The position numbers and the translations under genes were made by a program. Below the pieces are notes generated by a model. It saw only the letters and a list, made by a program, of their open reading frames with translations. It ran no database searches and was not told the origin of the DNA. From positions 62,001 through 126,000 of the forward strand of contig CAZEQJ010000008.1 in the NCBI GenBank assembly GCA_964514385.1: a stretch of DNA of 64,000 nucleotides. The letters run 5' to 3'. The DNA comes from CAZEQJ01 sp964514385. Its GTDB lineage: Bacteria > Bacteroidota > Bacteroidia > Cytophagales > Cyclobacteriaceae. Positions 51,594 to 61,200 of this stretch are shown piece by piece (within the stretch, counting starts at the first letter, position 1; each line of letters starts with the position of its first letter).

Positions 51594-53047
51594 GGTGTTA
51601 CGGTTTCGCCTTTAAGTGTAGCTGCTGTACAATCTGTTATTTTGACATAGGTATAGGTACCTGCCACCTGACCTTCGTTTGGAAAAATCACCACTTTATT
51701 GGCTGAATTTCTGCCTTGTAAGAAATCATCTGATCTTTTGCTGGTGCCTTCTATCAGGACCTTAAATGTTTTGCCAACATCCAGTTTATTTCTTTCCAGA
51801 GATATAGCACGTTGTTTATCTATAATTTCATTCAGCCGCTTTTTCTTGATTTCAAGCGGAATATCGTCTTTATATTTTTTGGCAGCCAGTGTGCCCGGCC
51901 GCTCTGAATAGAAAAACATATAGGAAAAATCGTACTGTACATAGTCCATCAGTGTGAGGGTATCCTGGTGTTCTTCCTCTGTTTCGGAGCAAAATCCGGC
52001 GATCATGTCAGATGAGATGCCACATTCCTGACCTAAAATTTCTCTAATCTTGTCGACACGCTCCATATACCATTCCCGGGTGTAGGTACGGTTCATTAAA
52101 TCGAGTACACGGCTGTTCCCGCTTTGTGCAGGCAAGTGGATGTATTTACAGATGTTTTCATATTTCTTCATCGTGTATAACACCTCGTCTGTGATGTCCT
52201 TGGGGTGAGAAGTTGAAAAACGTATTCTCAGATCCGGGTTTACCTGTGCCACCATTTCCAGCAGGTTGGCGAAATTGATAACTTCAGAAACTCCTTCTTT
52301 TTCCAGTCTCGCTTTATTGTTTTGCTCAGGTGACCATTTGTAGGAATCTACATTCTGCCCCAGTAATGTAACCTCACGGTAGCCTTTATCAAACAGATCC
52401 TGTGCCTCCCTGACAATGGTGTAGGGATCACGGCTTCTTTCTCTTCCGCGTGTAAAGGGAACCACACAAAAGGAACACATATTATCGCATCCACGCATAA
52501 TGGAGATGAATGCCGTCACACCATTGCTGTCAAGCCGTACCGGACTGATATCGGCGTATGTTTCTTCTCTGGAAAGAAAGGTGTTGATTGCCTTATGGCC
52601 ATTTTCTGCCGAAGCTACCAGGTTGGGCAAATCCCTGTAGGCATCAGGGCCTACGACAATATCCACAATTTTCTCCTCTTCCAGCAGCTTGGATTTTAAT
52701 CTTTCCGCCATACAACCCAGTATCCCGATCACCTTATCCGGTTGGTTTTTCTTCAGGCTATTAAAATGGTTCAGTCTGTTTCTAACGGTTTGCTCTGCTT
52801 TTTCTCTTATGGAGCATGTATTCAACAATACAATGTCTGCTTCCTCCGGAACATCTGTTGTATCATATCCTTCCTTACTGAGAATGCTGACCACAATTTC
52901 GCTATCAGAAAAATTCATCTGGCATCCATAGCTCTCGATATACAGCTTTTTTTCCTTGCCTGTATTTTGAAGCTCAGTAGTCTTTACTGATTCGTTTATT
53001 TTATCCTCTTCTGTAAGAATTCCGATATCCTGAATTAATTCCTTCAT
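51590..53047 (-). CDS. miaB: tRNA-2-methylthio-N6-dimethylallyladenosine synthase
   Basis: MiaB adds a methylthio group to i6A37 of tRNAs using two iron-sulfur clusters and SAM. The protein has LYIESYGCQMNFSDSEIVVS, the radical-SAM C-x-x-x-C-x-x-C in RGCDNMCSFCVVPFTRGRER, and a C-terminal TRAM domain. Starting from ATG 53047 (MKELIQDIG) it has 485 residues. The TTG at 53086 was rejected because it lies upstream of the -7 box. Confidence 0.97.
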   Translation of the reverse strand: MKELIQDIGILTEEDKINESVKTTELQNTGKEKKLYIESYGCQMNFSDSEIVVSILSKEGYDTTDVPEEADIVLLNTCSIREKAEQTVRNRLNHFNSLKKNQPDKVIGILGCMAERLKSKLLEEEKIVDIVVGPDAYRDLPNLVASAENGHKAINTFLSREETYADISPVRLDSNGVTAFISIMRGCDNMCSFCVVPFTRGRERSRDPYTIVREAQDLFDKGYREVTLLGQNVDSYKWSPEQNNKARLEKEGVSEVINFANLLEMVAQVNPDLRIRFSTSHPKDITDEVLYTMKKYENICKYIHLPAQSGNSRVLDLMNRTYTREWYMERVDKIREILGQECGISSDMIAGFCSETEEEHQDTLTLMDYVQYDFSYMFFYSERPGTLAAKKYKDDIPLEIKKKRLNEIIDKQRAISLERNKLDVGKTFKVLIEGTSKRSDDFLQGRNSANKVVIFPNEGQVAGTYTYVKITDCTAATLKGETVTP

Positions 53048-53067
53048 AATTTTCCACTCACTGGGTG

Positions 53068-53106
53068 CAAAGATAGGTATTATCAAACTACTGACATAAT
53101 GTCAGT
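53068..53106 (-). promoter_or_regulatory. miaB -7 box and upstream 17-base palindrome
   Basis: On the minus strand TATCTTTG (53068-53075) matches TAnnTTTG, 21 bases before the miaB ATG. ACTGACAT-A-ATGTCAGT (53090-53106) is a perfect inverted repeat just upstream, sharing its last base with the pabB stop codon. It could be an operator or a weak hairpin. Confidence 0.45.
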
Positions 53107-54320
53107 CAAAATTTAAAATCAAGGATGGCGCTAAAGGGTGCGGCTTTGACCTGGCATTCTTTCCACTCTTCTTCAGGGTCGGCATCCAGGGTGATGGCAC
53201 CTCCCACATGAAATGCAGCTTTATTATCCGGATCGATGAATAATGATCGTATCAATACGCTGGAATCGAAACTTTCGCTATCGTCACTAAAGAATATCGA
53301 GCCGGAAAATAGTCCTCTGTTACTCGTTTCCATCAGGTCAATATTTCGGATTACCTCTATTTTTGGTGCGCCTGTCATGGAGCCCATCGGGAATGCGTCC
53401 GAGAAAATGTTCAGATAATCCCGGCTGGTAATTTCGGCAGAAATAGTAGAGATCATCTGATGCACCCTTTTAAAGGTATAAATCTGCGCCAATTCTTCAA
53501 CATAAACAGAGCCGGGTTTTGCATGGAGACTCAGGTCGTTTCGTGTAAGGTCGACAATCATAACATTCTCTGCCAGCTCCTTTTCGGAGGTTCGAAGCTC
53601 CATCTTGAGGTGATTGTCCTCGGTAGGGTCGCTACCTCTTCTTCGTGTTCCCTTAATGGGTTGGCATACCACCTTATCATGTTCCATTTTCAGAAACCGC
53701 TCGGGAGAGGCAGATAATATATACCAGCCATTTATTTTCATCAGGGATGCAAAAGGCATGGGAGAGTGGTGGTTTAATTTTATGAAGGCGTCTACCGGGT
53801 CGCTGGCATAATTATCAGATTTAAATCCGATACAATAATTCATTTCATAAAAGGCCCCTTCTCTTATCTTATGATGTATCTGATCAATTTGTTGCAGGTA
53901 ACCAGCTTTGGTTGTATCGCAGTAAAATGGCTGATATGCTTCCTCCTTCGACTTAATACCGATATTTTTTATCTCTTCCGCTAGCCTGGCAGGATGTATT
54001 CCTTCCATTACACCATTGTCAAAGTCTACAATTATGTCAGTAACAGAAATCCAGGGTGAAGTCAGTTTAGCGTTTTTTTCAAAGGATATGATGTCACTGT
54101 ACTTCTCGTATACATGATCGTATGGCATAATACCGAAGTAGGCTTCGGTATTGTCAAGGGTAGTTTTTACAGGGGATTTCCCTATTCTGAGTTTATGCGA
54201 AAATCCGTTGTGAGGATACGTAATCCCGTTATGAGTAGTGTAAAGGAATTGAGGGAAAGTATCTGCCCAATGCAAAAGGGCAGTCAGGTTGCCAATTTCG
54301 GGTATTTTATTTGTTTGCAA
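53106..54320 (-). CDS. pabB: Aminodeoxychorismate synthase component I / chorismate-binding enzyme
   Basis: This protein should convert chorismate and glutamine-derived ammonia to 4-amino-4-deoxychorismate for folate. The 404 residues have VCQPIKGTRRRGSDPTEDN, ELAENVMIVDLTRNDLSLHA, SMTGAPKIEVI and HVGGAITLDADPEEEW. The Lys of PIKGT is the residue typical of PabB. The N-terminal domain is short compared with TrpE. The divergent path of folate connects to folE elsewhere in the window. It overlaps the YceI gene by 14 bases. Confidence 0.9.
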   Translation of the reverse strand: MQTNKIPEIGNLTALLHWADTFPQFLYTTHNGITYPHNGFSHKLRIGKSPVKTTLDNTEAYFGIMPYDHVYEKYSDIISFEKNAKLTSPWISVTDIIVDFDNGVMEGIHPARLAEEIKNIGIKSKEEAYQPFYCDTTKAGYLQQIDQIHHKIREGAFYEMNYCIGFKSDNYASDPVDAFIKLNHHSPMPFASLMKINGWYILSASPERFLKMEHDKVVCQPIKGTRRRGSDPTEDNHLKMELRTSEKELAENVMIVDLTRNDLSLHAKPGSVYVEELAQIYTFKRVHQMISTISAEITSRDYLNIFSDAFPMGSMTGAPKIEVIRNIDLMETSNRGLFSGSIFFSDDSESFDSSVLIRSLFIDPDNKAAFHVGGAITLDADPEEEWKECQVKAAPFSAILDFKF

Positions 54321-54969
54321 CGATCAGTATGTCAAGATCAATATTGTCGTTTATGAACCAGTCTTTTGCCCGGTCTGCCACATTGCTTTCCTGTCGGTAG
54401 TATACTTTCCAGCGGGTGCGGTCAATTGCAAACTTAGCCTCAGCGATATATTTGTCATTATGCTCAAAAAATTCAGCGGGGAAGGTGATGCTAAGGGTGG
54501 TATCTTTCAGTGTCAGGTTGCCCACAATCAGGTAATTATAATCGTCGTCGTCGGACATCGCCGTTTCTACTATTTCGAGGTAACTGTAGGGGTATTTTTC
54601 AACATCAAAAAACTGGTCAGATTTCAGATGGTTTACCAGTTTGGTTTTATCATTTTCATCCAGTTTATCTAGCAGTATGATATCCTGCATTTTCATTTGA
54701 AATTTCCCGCCTATCAAATGATGGCCGGCCATCACGAGGTGGCCACTGGAGAGGTGGATATTGCCACTATGAGAACCGGTGACGCGGGAGCCCAGCTTTT
54801 TTGTTCCGGTCCATCTAATGATGCTTTCTGCAGTATCTATGGTGAGAATCTCTCCGGATTGTGCAGGGGTATTGACTTTTGCCTTTTGTATTTCTGCCCT
54901 TCGGGTATTAGACTCCATGCTGCAACCTGCACCAGTCAACAAAATGATTATACCCAGAATTTTTACCAT
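54307..54969 (-). CDS. YceI-family lipoprotein
   Basis: The 220 residues have a lipoprotein signal (IIILLTGAGCS) and a YceI-type lipocalin barrel: SIIRWTGTKKLGSRVTGSHS, FQMKMQDIILLD, HLKSDQFFDVEKYPYSYLEI and FAIDRTRWKVYY. YceI proteins bind long isoprenoid or fatty-acid-like molecules. It starts 62 bases from the divergent gamma carbonic anhydrase gene and overlaps pabB. Confidence 0.9.
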   Translation of the reverse strand: MVKILGIIILLTGAGCSMESNTRRAEIQKAKVNTPAQSGEILTIDTAESIIRWTGTKKLGSRVTGSHSGNIHLSSGHLVMAGHHLIGGKFQMKMQDIILLDKLDENDKTKLVNHLKSDQFFDVEKYPYSYLEIVETAMSDDDDYNYLIVGNLTLKDTTLSITFPAEFFEHNDKYIAEAKFAIDRTRWKVYYRQESNVADRAKDWFINDNIDLDILIVANK

Positions 54970-55031
54970 TATCCGATCCCTTCGTTAAATTACAGTTCTG
55001 ATAACGTAACATTAATTCAATTGTTCTGAAA

Positions 55032-55538
55032 ATGGCCAATATCATAGCAGTAAGCGGTAAAAAACCTCATATCGGTGACAACGTATTTCTGGCACCTTCT
55101 GCCATTTTGATCGGTGAGGTATCACTGGGCAATCAGGTAAGCATCTGGTTCAATACTGTGGTGCGTGGTGATGTAAATGCTATCGTCATTGGCGATGAAA
55201 CTAATGTGCAGGACGGTACAGTGATCCATGGAACGTATCAGAAGAGTGATGTCAAAATAGGGAAGAGGGTATCGATTGGGCATTCGGCCATCATTCATGG
55301 CTGTGAAATACATGATCATGTTTTGGTAGGAATGGGTGCAAAAATTCTGGATGATGCAATAATAGAAGAGGAGGTGTTTGTGGCTGCAGGGTCATTGGTT
55401 GGCCCCGGTAAAATACTGGAGAAAGGCTATTTGTACGCCGGAGTTCCTGCCCGCAAAATACGAACCTTAGATGATAATTTACTGCAGGTCATATACAATA
55501 CGCCCGATAATTATATCAAATATAAAAGCTGGTATTGA
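55032..55538 (+). CDS. Gamma carbonic anhydrase family protein
   Basis: The 168-residue left-handed beta helix has hexapeptide repeats (FLAPSAILIGEVSLGNQVSI) and the metal His residues in VIHGTYQKSDV, GHSAIIHGCEIHDH. It also has WFNTVVRGDVNAIVIGDETN. Bacterial relatives (YrdA, CaiE) are hexapeptide proteins of mixed activity, so enzyme activity is likely but unproven. It ends one base before the convergent STAS-like gene. Confidence 0.93.
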   Translation: MANIIAVSGKKPHIGDNVFLAPSAILIGEVSLGNQVSIWFNTVVRGDVNAIVIGDETNVQDGTVIHGTYQKSDVKIGKRVSIGHSAIIHGCEIHDHVLVGMGAKILDDAIIEEEVFVAAGSLVGPGKILEKGYLYAGVPARKIRTLDDNLLQVIYNTPDNYIKYKSWY

Positions 55539-55934
55539 TCATTGATTATTTAGCCATTTTCTGGCTTTTTCTTCATCCTGAAAAAAGGCAGATTCGAGAA
55601 TATCTTCTTCCAGTGAGTCTTTCAGGTTTTCAATTAGTATTTCCTTAAATACATTATTCATAGGCCCTACTACAGCGACACATTTAAGACCTTTCTGGAT
55701 CATTTTAGGAAGATAGATATGGTTGGTGAAAAATTTCTCCGACTTATCCAGTTCAAAGTTATCGGGAATAAAGAGCAACAGCTTTCTTCCGTTATGCTTT
55801 TCCAGTAAGTCAATCTGAAAGCTCAGGATTTTTCTGTAAATTTTTGAATCGACTTTATTGTCCAGGTGAGACTGAAGATGTGATTGTTCAAAATCCCAGT
55901 AGGTTTTATCAAGTATTTCGCTTACCTCTTCCAT
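55539..55934 (-). CDS. STAS/SpoIIAA-like protein
   Basis: The 131 residues alternate helices and strands (GRKLLLFIPDNFELDKSEKF, LKCVAVVGPMNNVFKEILIE, LESAFFQDEEKARKWL). The last motif, FQDEEKARKWL, is typical of SpoIIAA-like proteins. The fold resembles that of the protein at 21078-21506. Ligand and partner are unknown. It is on the same strand as the YpdA gene, 38 bases downstream of it. Confidence 0.75.
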   Translation of the reverse strand: MEEVSEILDKTYWDFEQSHLQSHLDNKVDSKIYRKILSFQIDLLEKHNGRKLLLFIPDNFELDKSEKFFTNHIYLPKMIQKGLKCVAVVGPMNNVFKEILIENLKDSLEEDILESAFFQDEEKARKWLNNQ

Positions 55935-55972
55935 TATATAACTGATGATAGATCGAAATTACGATTATTCTG

Positions 55973-56941
55973 CTAATCGATCAATAATCGTCGGCTAATT
56001 TCTTCCATGATCGGTTTTCCATGATGGCGTCCATTTTCAATGAAAACTTTAGCTGTTTCCTCTCCACCAATGATCGAGCCCGCCAAAAATATGCCCTTCA
56101 TGTTACTTTCGTAGCTCTCACTGTCAATATCCGGTATTAATGCCTCGCCGTTAAGTTTTATGCCGATTTTCTGGAGTAACTCAGCATCAGGCCGATAGCC
56201 AACCATAAGAAATATAAAGGCGGCGGGAATCTCAATTGTATTTCCGTTTTGTGTTATGATCACTTTGTCGTGGGTGATTTCCTTTACGGTTGCGTGGAAA
56301 TATGAGGTCACTTCAGCTTTTTTTATTCTGTTCTTCAGGTCAGGTGCAATCCAGTATTTTGCCGTTCGGTCGAGATCTTCAAATTTATGCACAAGAGTAA
56401 CCCTGGCACCATTTCGGTAAAGATCCAACGCGGTCTCTACGGCAGAATTAGCCCCACCGACCACTACCACTTCCTGATCAAAATATTGGTAAGGTTCTGT
56501 ATAATAATGGGATACGTGCGACAGGTTCTCGCCCGGTACATCCAGCATGCGTGGTATATCGTAGTAGCCGGTTGCCACAATGACATACCGCGTCTTTATG
56601 GTTTTTTTATTTGTATGAATAGTGAATTCACCCTCACTGCCGGTGATATGGATCACTTCATGGAAAGCTGTAATATTTAGGTCATATGCTTTGACTGCCT
56701 TTTGATAATATTTCACGGCTTCCATACGGGAAGGCCGCATTTCGACCGTTGGGAAAGGGAGACCACCAATTTCCAGCATCTCTGAAGTTGAGAAAAATTT
56801 CATATTGTAGGGATATCTTCTGATGGACTCTACAACATTTCCTTTTTCAATGACCGTATAGGATAAGTTCAGCTTTTTCGCTTCGATGGCAGCCGCCAGC
56901 CCGCAAGGGCCTCCACCGACAATCACAACATCATATTTCAT
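55973..56941 (-). CDS. ypdA: YpdA-type putative bacillithiol disulfide reductase
   Basis: The 322-residue flavoprotein has an FAD fold (VVIVGGGPCGLAAAIEAKKL), an NAD(P)H fold (EVVVVGGANSAVETALDLYR) and the terminal GIFLAGSIIGGEETAKVFIE. It lacks the CxxC of thioredoxin reductases. YpdA reduces oxidised bacillithiol, so its presence suggests that this organism uses bacillithiol. It is divergent from the holin-like gene. Confidence 0.9.
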   Translation of the reverse strand: MKYDVVIVGGGPCGLAAAIEAKKLNLSYTVIEKGNVVESIRRYPYNMKFFSTSEMLEIGGLPFPTVEMRPSRMEAVKYYQKAVKAYDLNITAFHEVIHITGSEGEFTIHTNKKTIKTRYVIVATGYYDIPRMLDVPGENLSHVSHYYTEPYQYFDQEVVVVGGANSAVETALDLYRNGARVTLVHKFEDLDRTAKYWIAPDLKNRIKKAEVTSYFHATVKEITHDKVIITQNGNTIEIPAAFIFLMVGYRPDAELLQKIGIKLNGEALIPDIDSESYESNMKGIFLAGSIIGGEETAKVFIENGRHHGKPIMEEISRRLLID

Positions 56942-56986
56942 TAATGCGTAGTTATTGTTTTATTGTGAAATAAGTTAATTTCCACT

Positions 56987-57346
56987 ATGAAATTTATAAT
57001 CAGGTTATTTTTAATGGCCATCGCCATATCTCTAACTTCATACTTACTACCAGGTGTAATTGTTTCAGGATTCTGGACGGCTATACTGGTAGCAGCTGTT
57101 TTGGCTTTGTTGAATGCGCTTGTTAAACCGGTACTGGTGATATTGACTATTCCCATTACGATTTTTACACTCGGTTTATTTTTACTCATTATAAATGCTG
57201 TTGTGGTACTGATGGCCGATGCTTTTGTGGGAGATTTTCAGGTTCAGGGTCTTGGATGGGCCATTTTGTTCAGCATTATCGTCAGCCTCATTAACGGATT
57301 ACTTCAGGAGCTTGCCGGCACCTCGGATAACCAGGGCAGATATTAA
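56987..57346 (+). CDS. PhageHolin_4_2-family small membrane protein
   Basis: The 119 residues contain four hydrophobic helices (FLMAIAISLTSYLLPGVIV, LVAAVLALLNALVKPVLVIL, IFTLGLFLLIINAVVVLMAD, WAILFSIIVSLINGLLQEL). The family name suggests a phage holin, but members are widespread chromosomal proteins and no phage gene is near. It converges with the PorP/SprF gene with a four-base overlap. Function is unknown. Confidence 0.87.
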   Translation: MKFIIRLFLMAIAISLTSYLLPGVIVSGFWTAILVAAVLALLNALVKPVLVILTIPITIFTLGLFLLIINAVVVLMADAFVGDFQVQGLGWAILFSIIVSLINGLLQELAGTSDNQGRY

Positions 57347-58251
57347 TAGTATGTGGGACAGAGCTGGTCGTTGCGGGCAACTTTTGGCCACATAAACCTG
57401 TAGTTGATCAATAACTCGTGTGTACCATCGGTGAAGCGGTCGAGCCTTCCTGCCACATAGTCAAAAGCATAGCCGAAACGCAGCTGCTCATTGATTTTTA
57501 CCTCAAACAGTCCGACCATGCTTCCCTCAGACCGCACCGATACACCAAATGCGATAGCATTATCGATGTAGGCATAGCCATTAAGATCGAAACCAAGCGC
57601 CTGACCTTCCTGAATGCGGATAAGAGTGGATGGCTTCAACACCAGCCGCTTACCAAAGCGGAACAGCATACCACCACTCAAAAAATAAGTTCTTTCATAC
57701 CCTCCAACACTACCCTCGAGGAAAGTGGGTTCAAGTATATAAGGCACTGAAGCACCAACATAGAAGTTATCTGTGTAATAGAAGGCACCAACGCCGGCAT
57801 TCGCCCTGATAGCCTGCTGCACCGTACCATAAAAGGGGTCAGACAGATCACGCACCGTAAGTTGGGTGAAATCTGTTCTGATCTGGTTAAAGCCCAGTGA
57901 CATCCCCATTGATAGTTTCCTGTTGAAACCAAAGTCAAGCTTGTAGGAATATGAACCAAAAACGCCCAGATCACGGTGTGCGCCTACCTGATCCATGTAG
58001 GTCATAAGTCCTGCACCGGCTTTTGTCTGATTGATGTCCGTATGAAAGGTAAAAGTGGAGGTCATGGGAGCTCCCTCAATATTGATCCACTGCTGACGAT
58101 GCAATAACGATACATTTACCTCATGATAAATGCCGGCGTAGGCCGGGTTTATCAGCAGGCCGTTAAACATATACTGAGAAAGGGTAGGGCGTTGCTGAGC
58201 TATCGCGCCCGTACTTATTAAAAATAGTAGGTATGGTAGTAGCTTTCTCAT
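57343..58251 (-). CDS. PorP/SprF-family T9SS outer-membrane protein
   Basis: From the ATG at 58251 (MRKLLPYLLFLISTGAIAQQ) it has 302 residues with a signal peptide. RPTLSQYMFNGLLINPAYAG and HRQQWINIEGAPMTSTFTFH are the family signature, followed by outer-membrane beta strands. SprF is needed to secrete and hold SprB in Flavobacterium johnsoniae. Its gene follows the giant secreted protein after two bases, so it is most likely the dedicated surface anchor for that protein. Confidence 0.93.
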   Translation of the reverse strand: MRKLLPYLLFLISTGAIAQQRPTLSQYMFNGLLINPAYAGIYHEVNVSLLHRQQWINIEGAPMTSTFTFHTDINQTKAGAGLMTYMDQVGAHRDLGVFGSYSYKLDFGFNRKLSMGMSLGFNQIRTDFTQLTVRDLSDPFYGTVQQAIRANAGVGAFYYTDNFYVGASVPYILEPTFLEGSVGGYERTYFLSGGMLFRFGKRLVLKPSTLIRIQEGQALGFDLNGYAYIDNAIAFGVSVRSEGSMVGLFEVKINEQLRFGYAFDYVAGRLDRFTDGTHELLINYRFMWPKVARNDQLCPTYY

Positions 58252-58252
58252 A

Positions 58253-61200
58253 TTAATGTACCAGTTCAAGGTAACCGCTTAGTCTTTCAGATTCTCCATC
58301 GCCCAGGTCAATAATGTAGAAATAAGTGCCATCCTGTAGTGATCCTCCGACATTGACTCCTCTGTTCGGAACACCATTAAAGAAATTAGACACATTATCA
58401 TAATCATTACTCTGGAAGACCATCTGGCCATTTCTGTTAAATATCCGCACATCAGCCTCAGGAAACAATTCAATACAACTGATAATGAAATGATCATTGA
58501 AGCCATCATTATTGGCGCTGACCAGGTTGTAGATTTTTACCTGGGTGTTGATCCTGAATTCAGCCTCTGTCTCACAGCCTTCTCTCGAGAATACGCGGGC
58601 AGAATAGAATCCTCCGGGCAGATTATTTATCGAACGTCCACGTGTAATATCAAGTAGCCCAGTTGTCTCGTTGTACCATTCCACATCTCCCAATGTCGAT
58701 TCATTTGTCATCAAAATTGAAGCTGTACCGTTAAACTCCTCGCATGTGGCCGGATCAGTATCAATAATAAACTCAGGGAAAACAAGATTCGTGCTGATGC
58801 TAAAGGTATCTCTGTCCTGAGATTCACATCCACTGGACAAGAGTAACGCTGTCACGGTATAGGTACCTTCATCAAGTCCGGTAATATCACTGCCTGTTGC
58901 CAGCAGGTTATTATTCAGATCATACCAGTTATAGGTGTAATTGCTTTGCAGCGCGTTGAAAACGGATGCAGACGCCACTCCGTTCGGATCAATACAGCTG
59001 GTTTGTTCATTTTCTATCTGTACAATCGGATCGGGTACAGGTTCAAAGTCTGTTGTCAACTCTCTGCTCTGGAAGTTCACACAACCTGTAAACCGGTCCC
59101 TTACAATTACAGTATATTCATCCTGCGGAAGTCCGGATGCCACTGAGCCTACAGATACCGTATCATTTGATGTTTCGTTACCTTGTACCCACACGAAATC
59201 ATAGCCTACGGTAGTACCGTTGATATTGACGCTTAATTGACCATCCGGAAGGTCATCGTAGCAGATCGTCAACGGATTTTCTTCCACAATGGAAATATCA
59301 GGGAGTTCAATACCATCGTTGACTGTTACAACCGTCGGTGCGGAAAGGCAGAATGGATCTGTATTGTCCCGTGCAATGACCGTATAATCACCAGAAGGCA
59401 GATTTGGCCAGATTCTATCCTCAAGTCGTAATGCGATATAATCAGCGGACGCTGTATCGGCTGCATTAAACCCGGTGCCCTCAAACCAGTAATAGGTGTA
59501 AGGCAAGCCCGCTTTTGGTTGCAGAACGTTAGCCGAAACTCTACCATTACTAGGATCGATACATTTGATATTTGCTGTAGCAGATGTATTCAATATCAGC
59601 GGATTTGGCACTGAATCAAGCATGGCTACATTGTAAGTAGATGTACACCCTGTAAGCACATTGAATGCCTCAACGGTAAAGATAGCCTCACCTAAACCTG
59701 TAAGTGTCTCGCCACTTGTACCCACATAGGATGCGGTATCTACAAGATCGGCAATATCTGTATTGTTGAACCCATTATACCACCTGAACTGGTAGTCAGT
59801 CAAAGTTCCGGAGCCATCTACTTCTACCGCACCCATCGTGAGCGACCCATTCGGATTAGCGGGGTCGCAACGTGTGTTCGGTATAAAACCAGCAACAAAA
59901 ATATCCGGTTCTGTTGAAAGGTCCTCCAGTCTCATCTGGGTTGGATTAGACACACATCCTGTAATATTGTCAGTAGCAGTCGCAAAATAGGTACCTGCAG
60001 CAATATCCCGGTTTGTTGCTGTTGTAACCCCGGACATTATACTGTCGGTTTCGAAGCTTGTTTGATACCACGTATAGGTATAGTCTGTAGTATCGCCATA
60101 TGACATCGTGATCACCTGAAGTTCTCCTGTGGGATAGCAAATTACCGGATCGGTAGCCAGATAAGCCAGGATTTCAGGCTCCGGCTGATCGCTACCCAGC
60201 GTAACGGTCAGGGTATCTACTGCACCAAGGTTTGGAGAAACCGTGTCGGTCACCACTACAGTGTAACGCCCCTCAAACAAACCTGAAGCAATGTTTGATG
60301 GTGATATCAGTACGGAGCTGCCATCTACTGGTTGAGGTCCTTCATACCAGGTGAATGCATATCCACTGGTGACATTGGATCCTCCCTCAAGTACCGAAGC
60401 GGTAAGTACCCCATCGCCTAAAAGGGAATCACATGCTGTGTTGAGCTGAATTTCGACATCTATGACAGGAGGCACTACAATATTTTCAACTTCTACTTCC
60501 AGTGCCGCAGAAATACAACGTGTAAGAGTATTGGTTCCAATGATTTGATAGATACCTGCCGCAAGCGAATCAGCAAGAAGCGTGTTGTTTGCGACCAGAA
60601 TTGAGTCAGCATCAAAGAATGTAAATTCATAGTTTCCTGGGAACGGGATCACATTTGTTCCATCCTCACGGATGCCGGTCACTTCTACGCTTCCATTTGC
60701 AGGTGTGATGTCCGTCTGATCAGTTATGATTACATCAGCAGCAGCTATCCTTATGTCGATCACATCCGTTCCTACCTGCACGGTATCATAAAAAAGGCAT
60801 TGTGTGGTGGAGTCAAATGTTTCCAGTACGTAAAATCCGGGACCAACACCACCTACTGAGTCCACACCTGAACTGCCTAAATCGAGCCACTGGTAATTAT
60901 AACCATTATCTACTCCCTCAGTGGTGGAGATTACCGCTATCGCTCCGTTTGTAAAGAATGAGGTATCACAAGACGTATTAGGGTAAATGGTGAAATCATT
61001 CGTCACGTCGGGAATGGCATTTTGTATGCTGAATTCCCTTCTGCCGGATTCGCAACCATTATTTCTATTGATAGCCTGTACGAAATAATTACCGTCAAAT
61101 AATGGTCCAAAACCAGATGCAGGTGAAAATACTGAATCTATACGGTTTAGATTATTATCAAACAGTCTGAAGTCATAGTTGTCTAAGCCAATACCGGTGA

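Noticed and set aside
56987..57346. Prophage remnant
   Set aside because: The holin-family name is the only phage hint; the family is common in chromosomes and no other phage gene is present.
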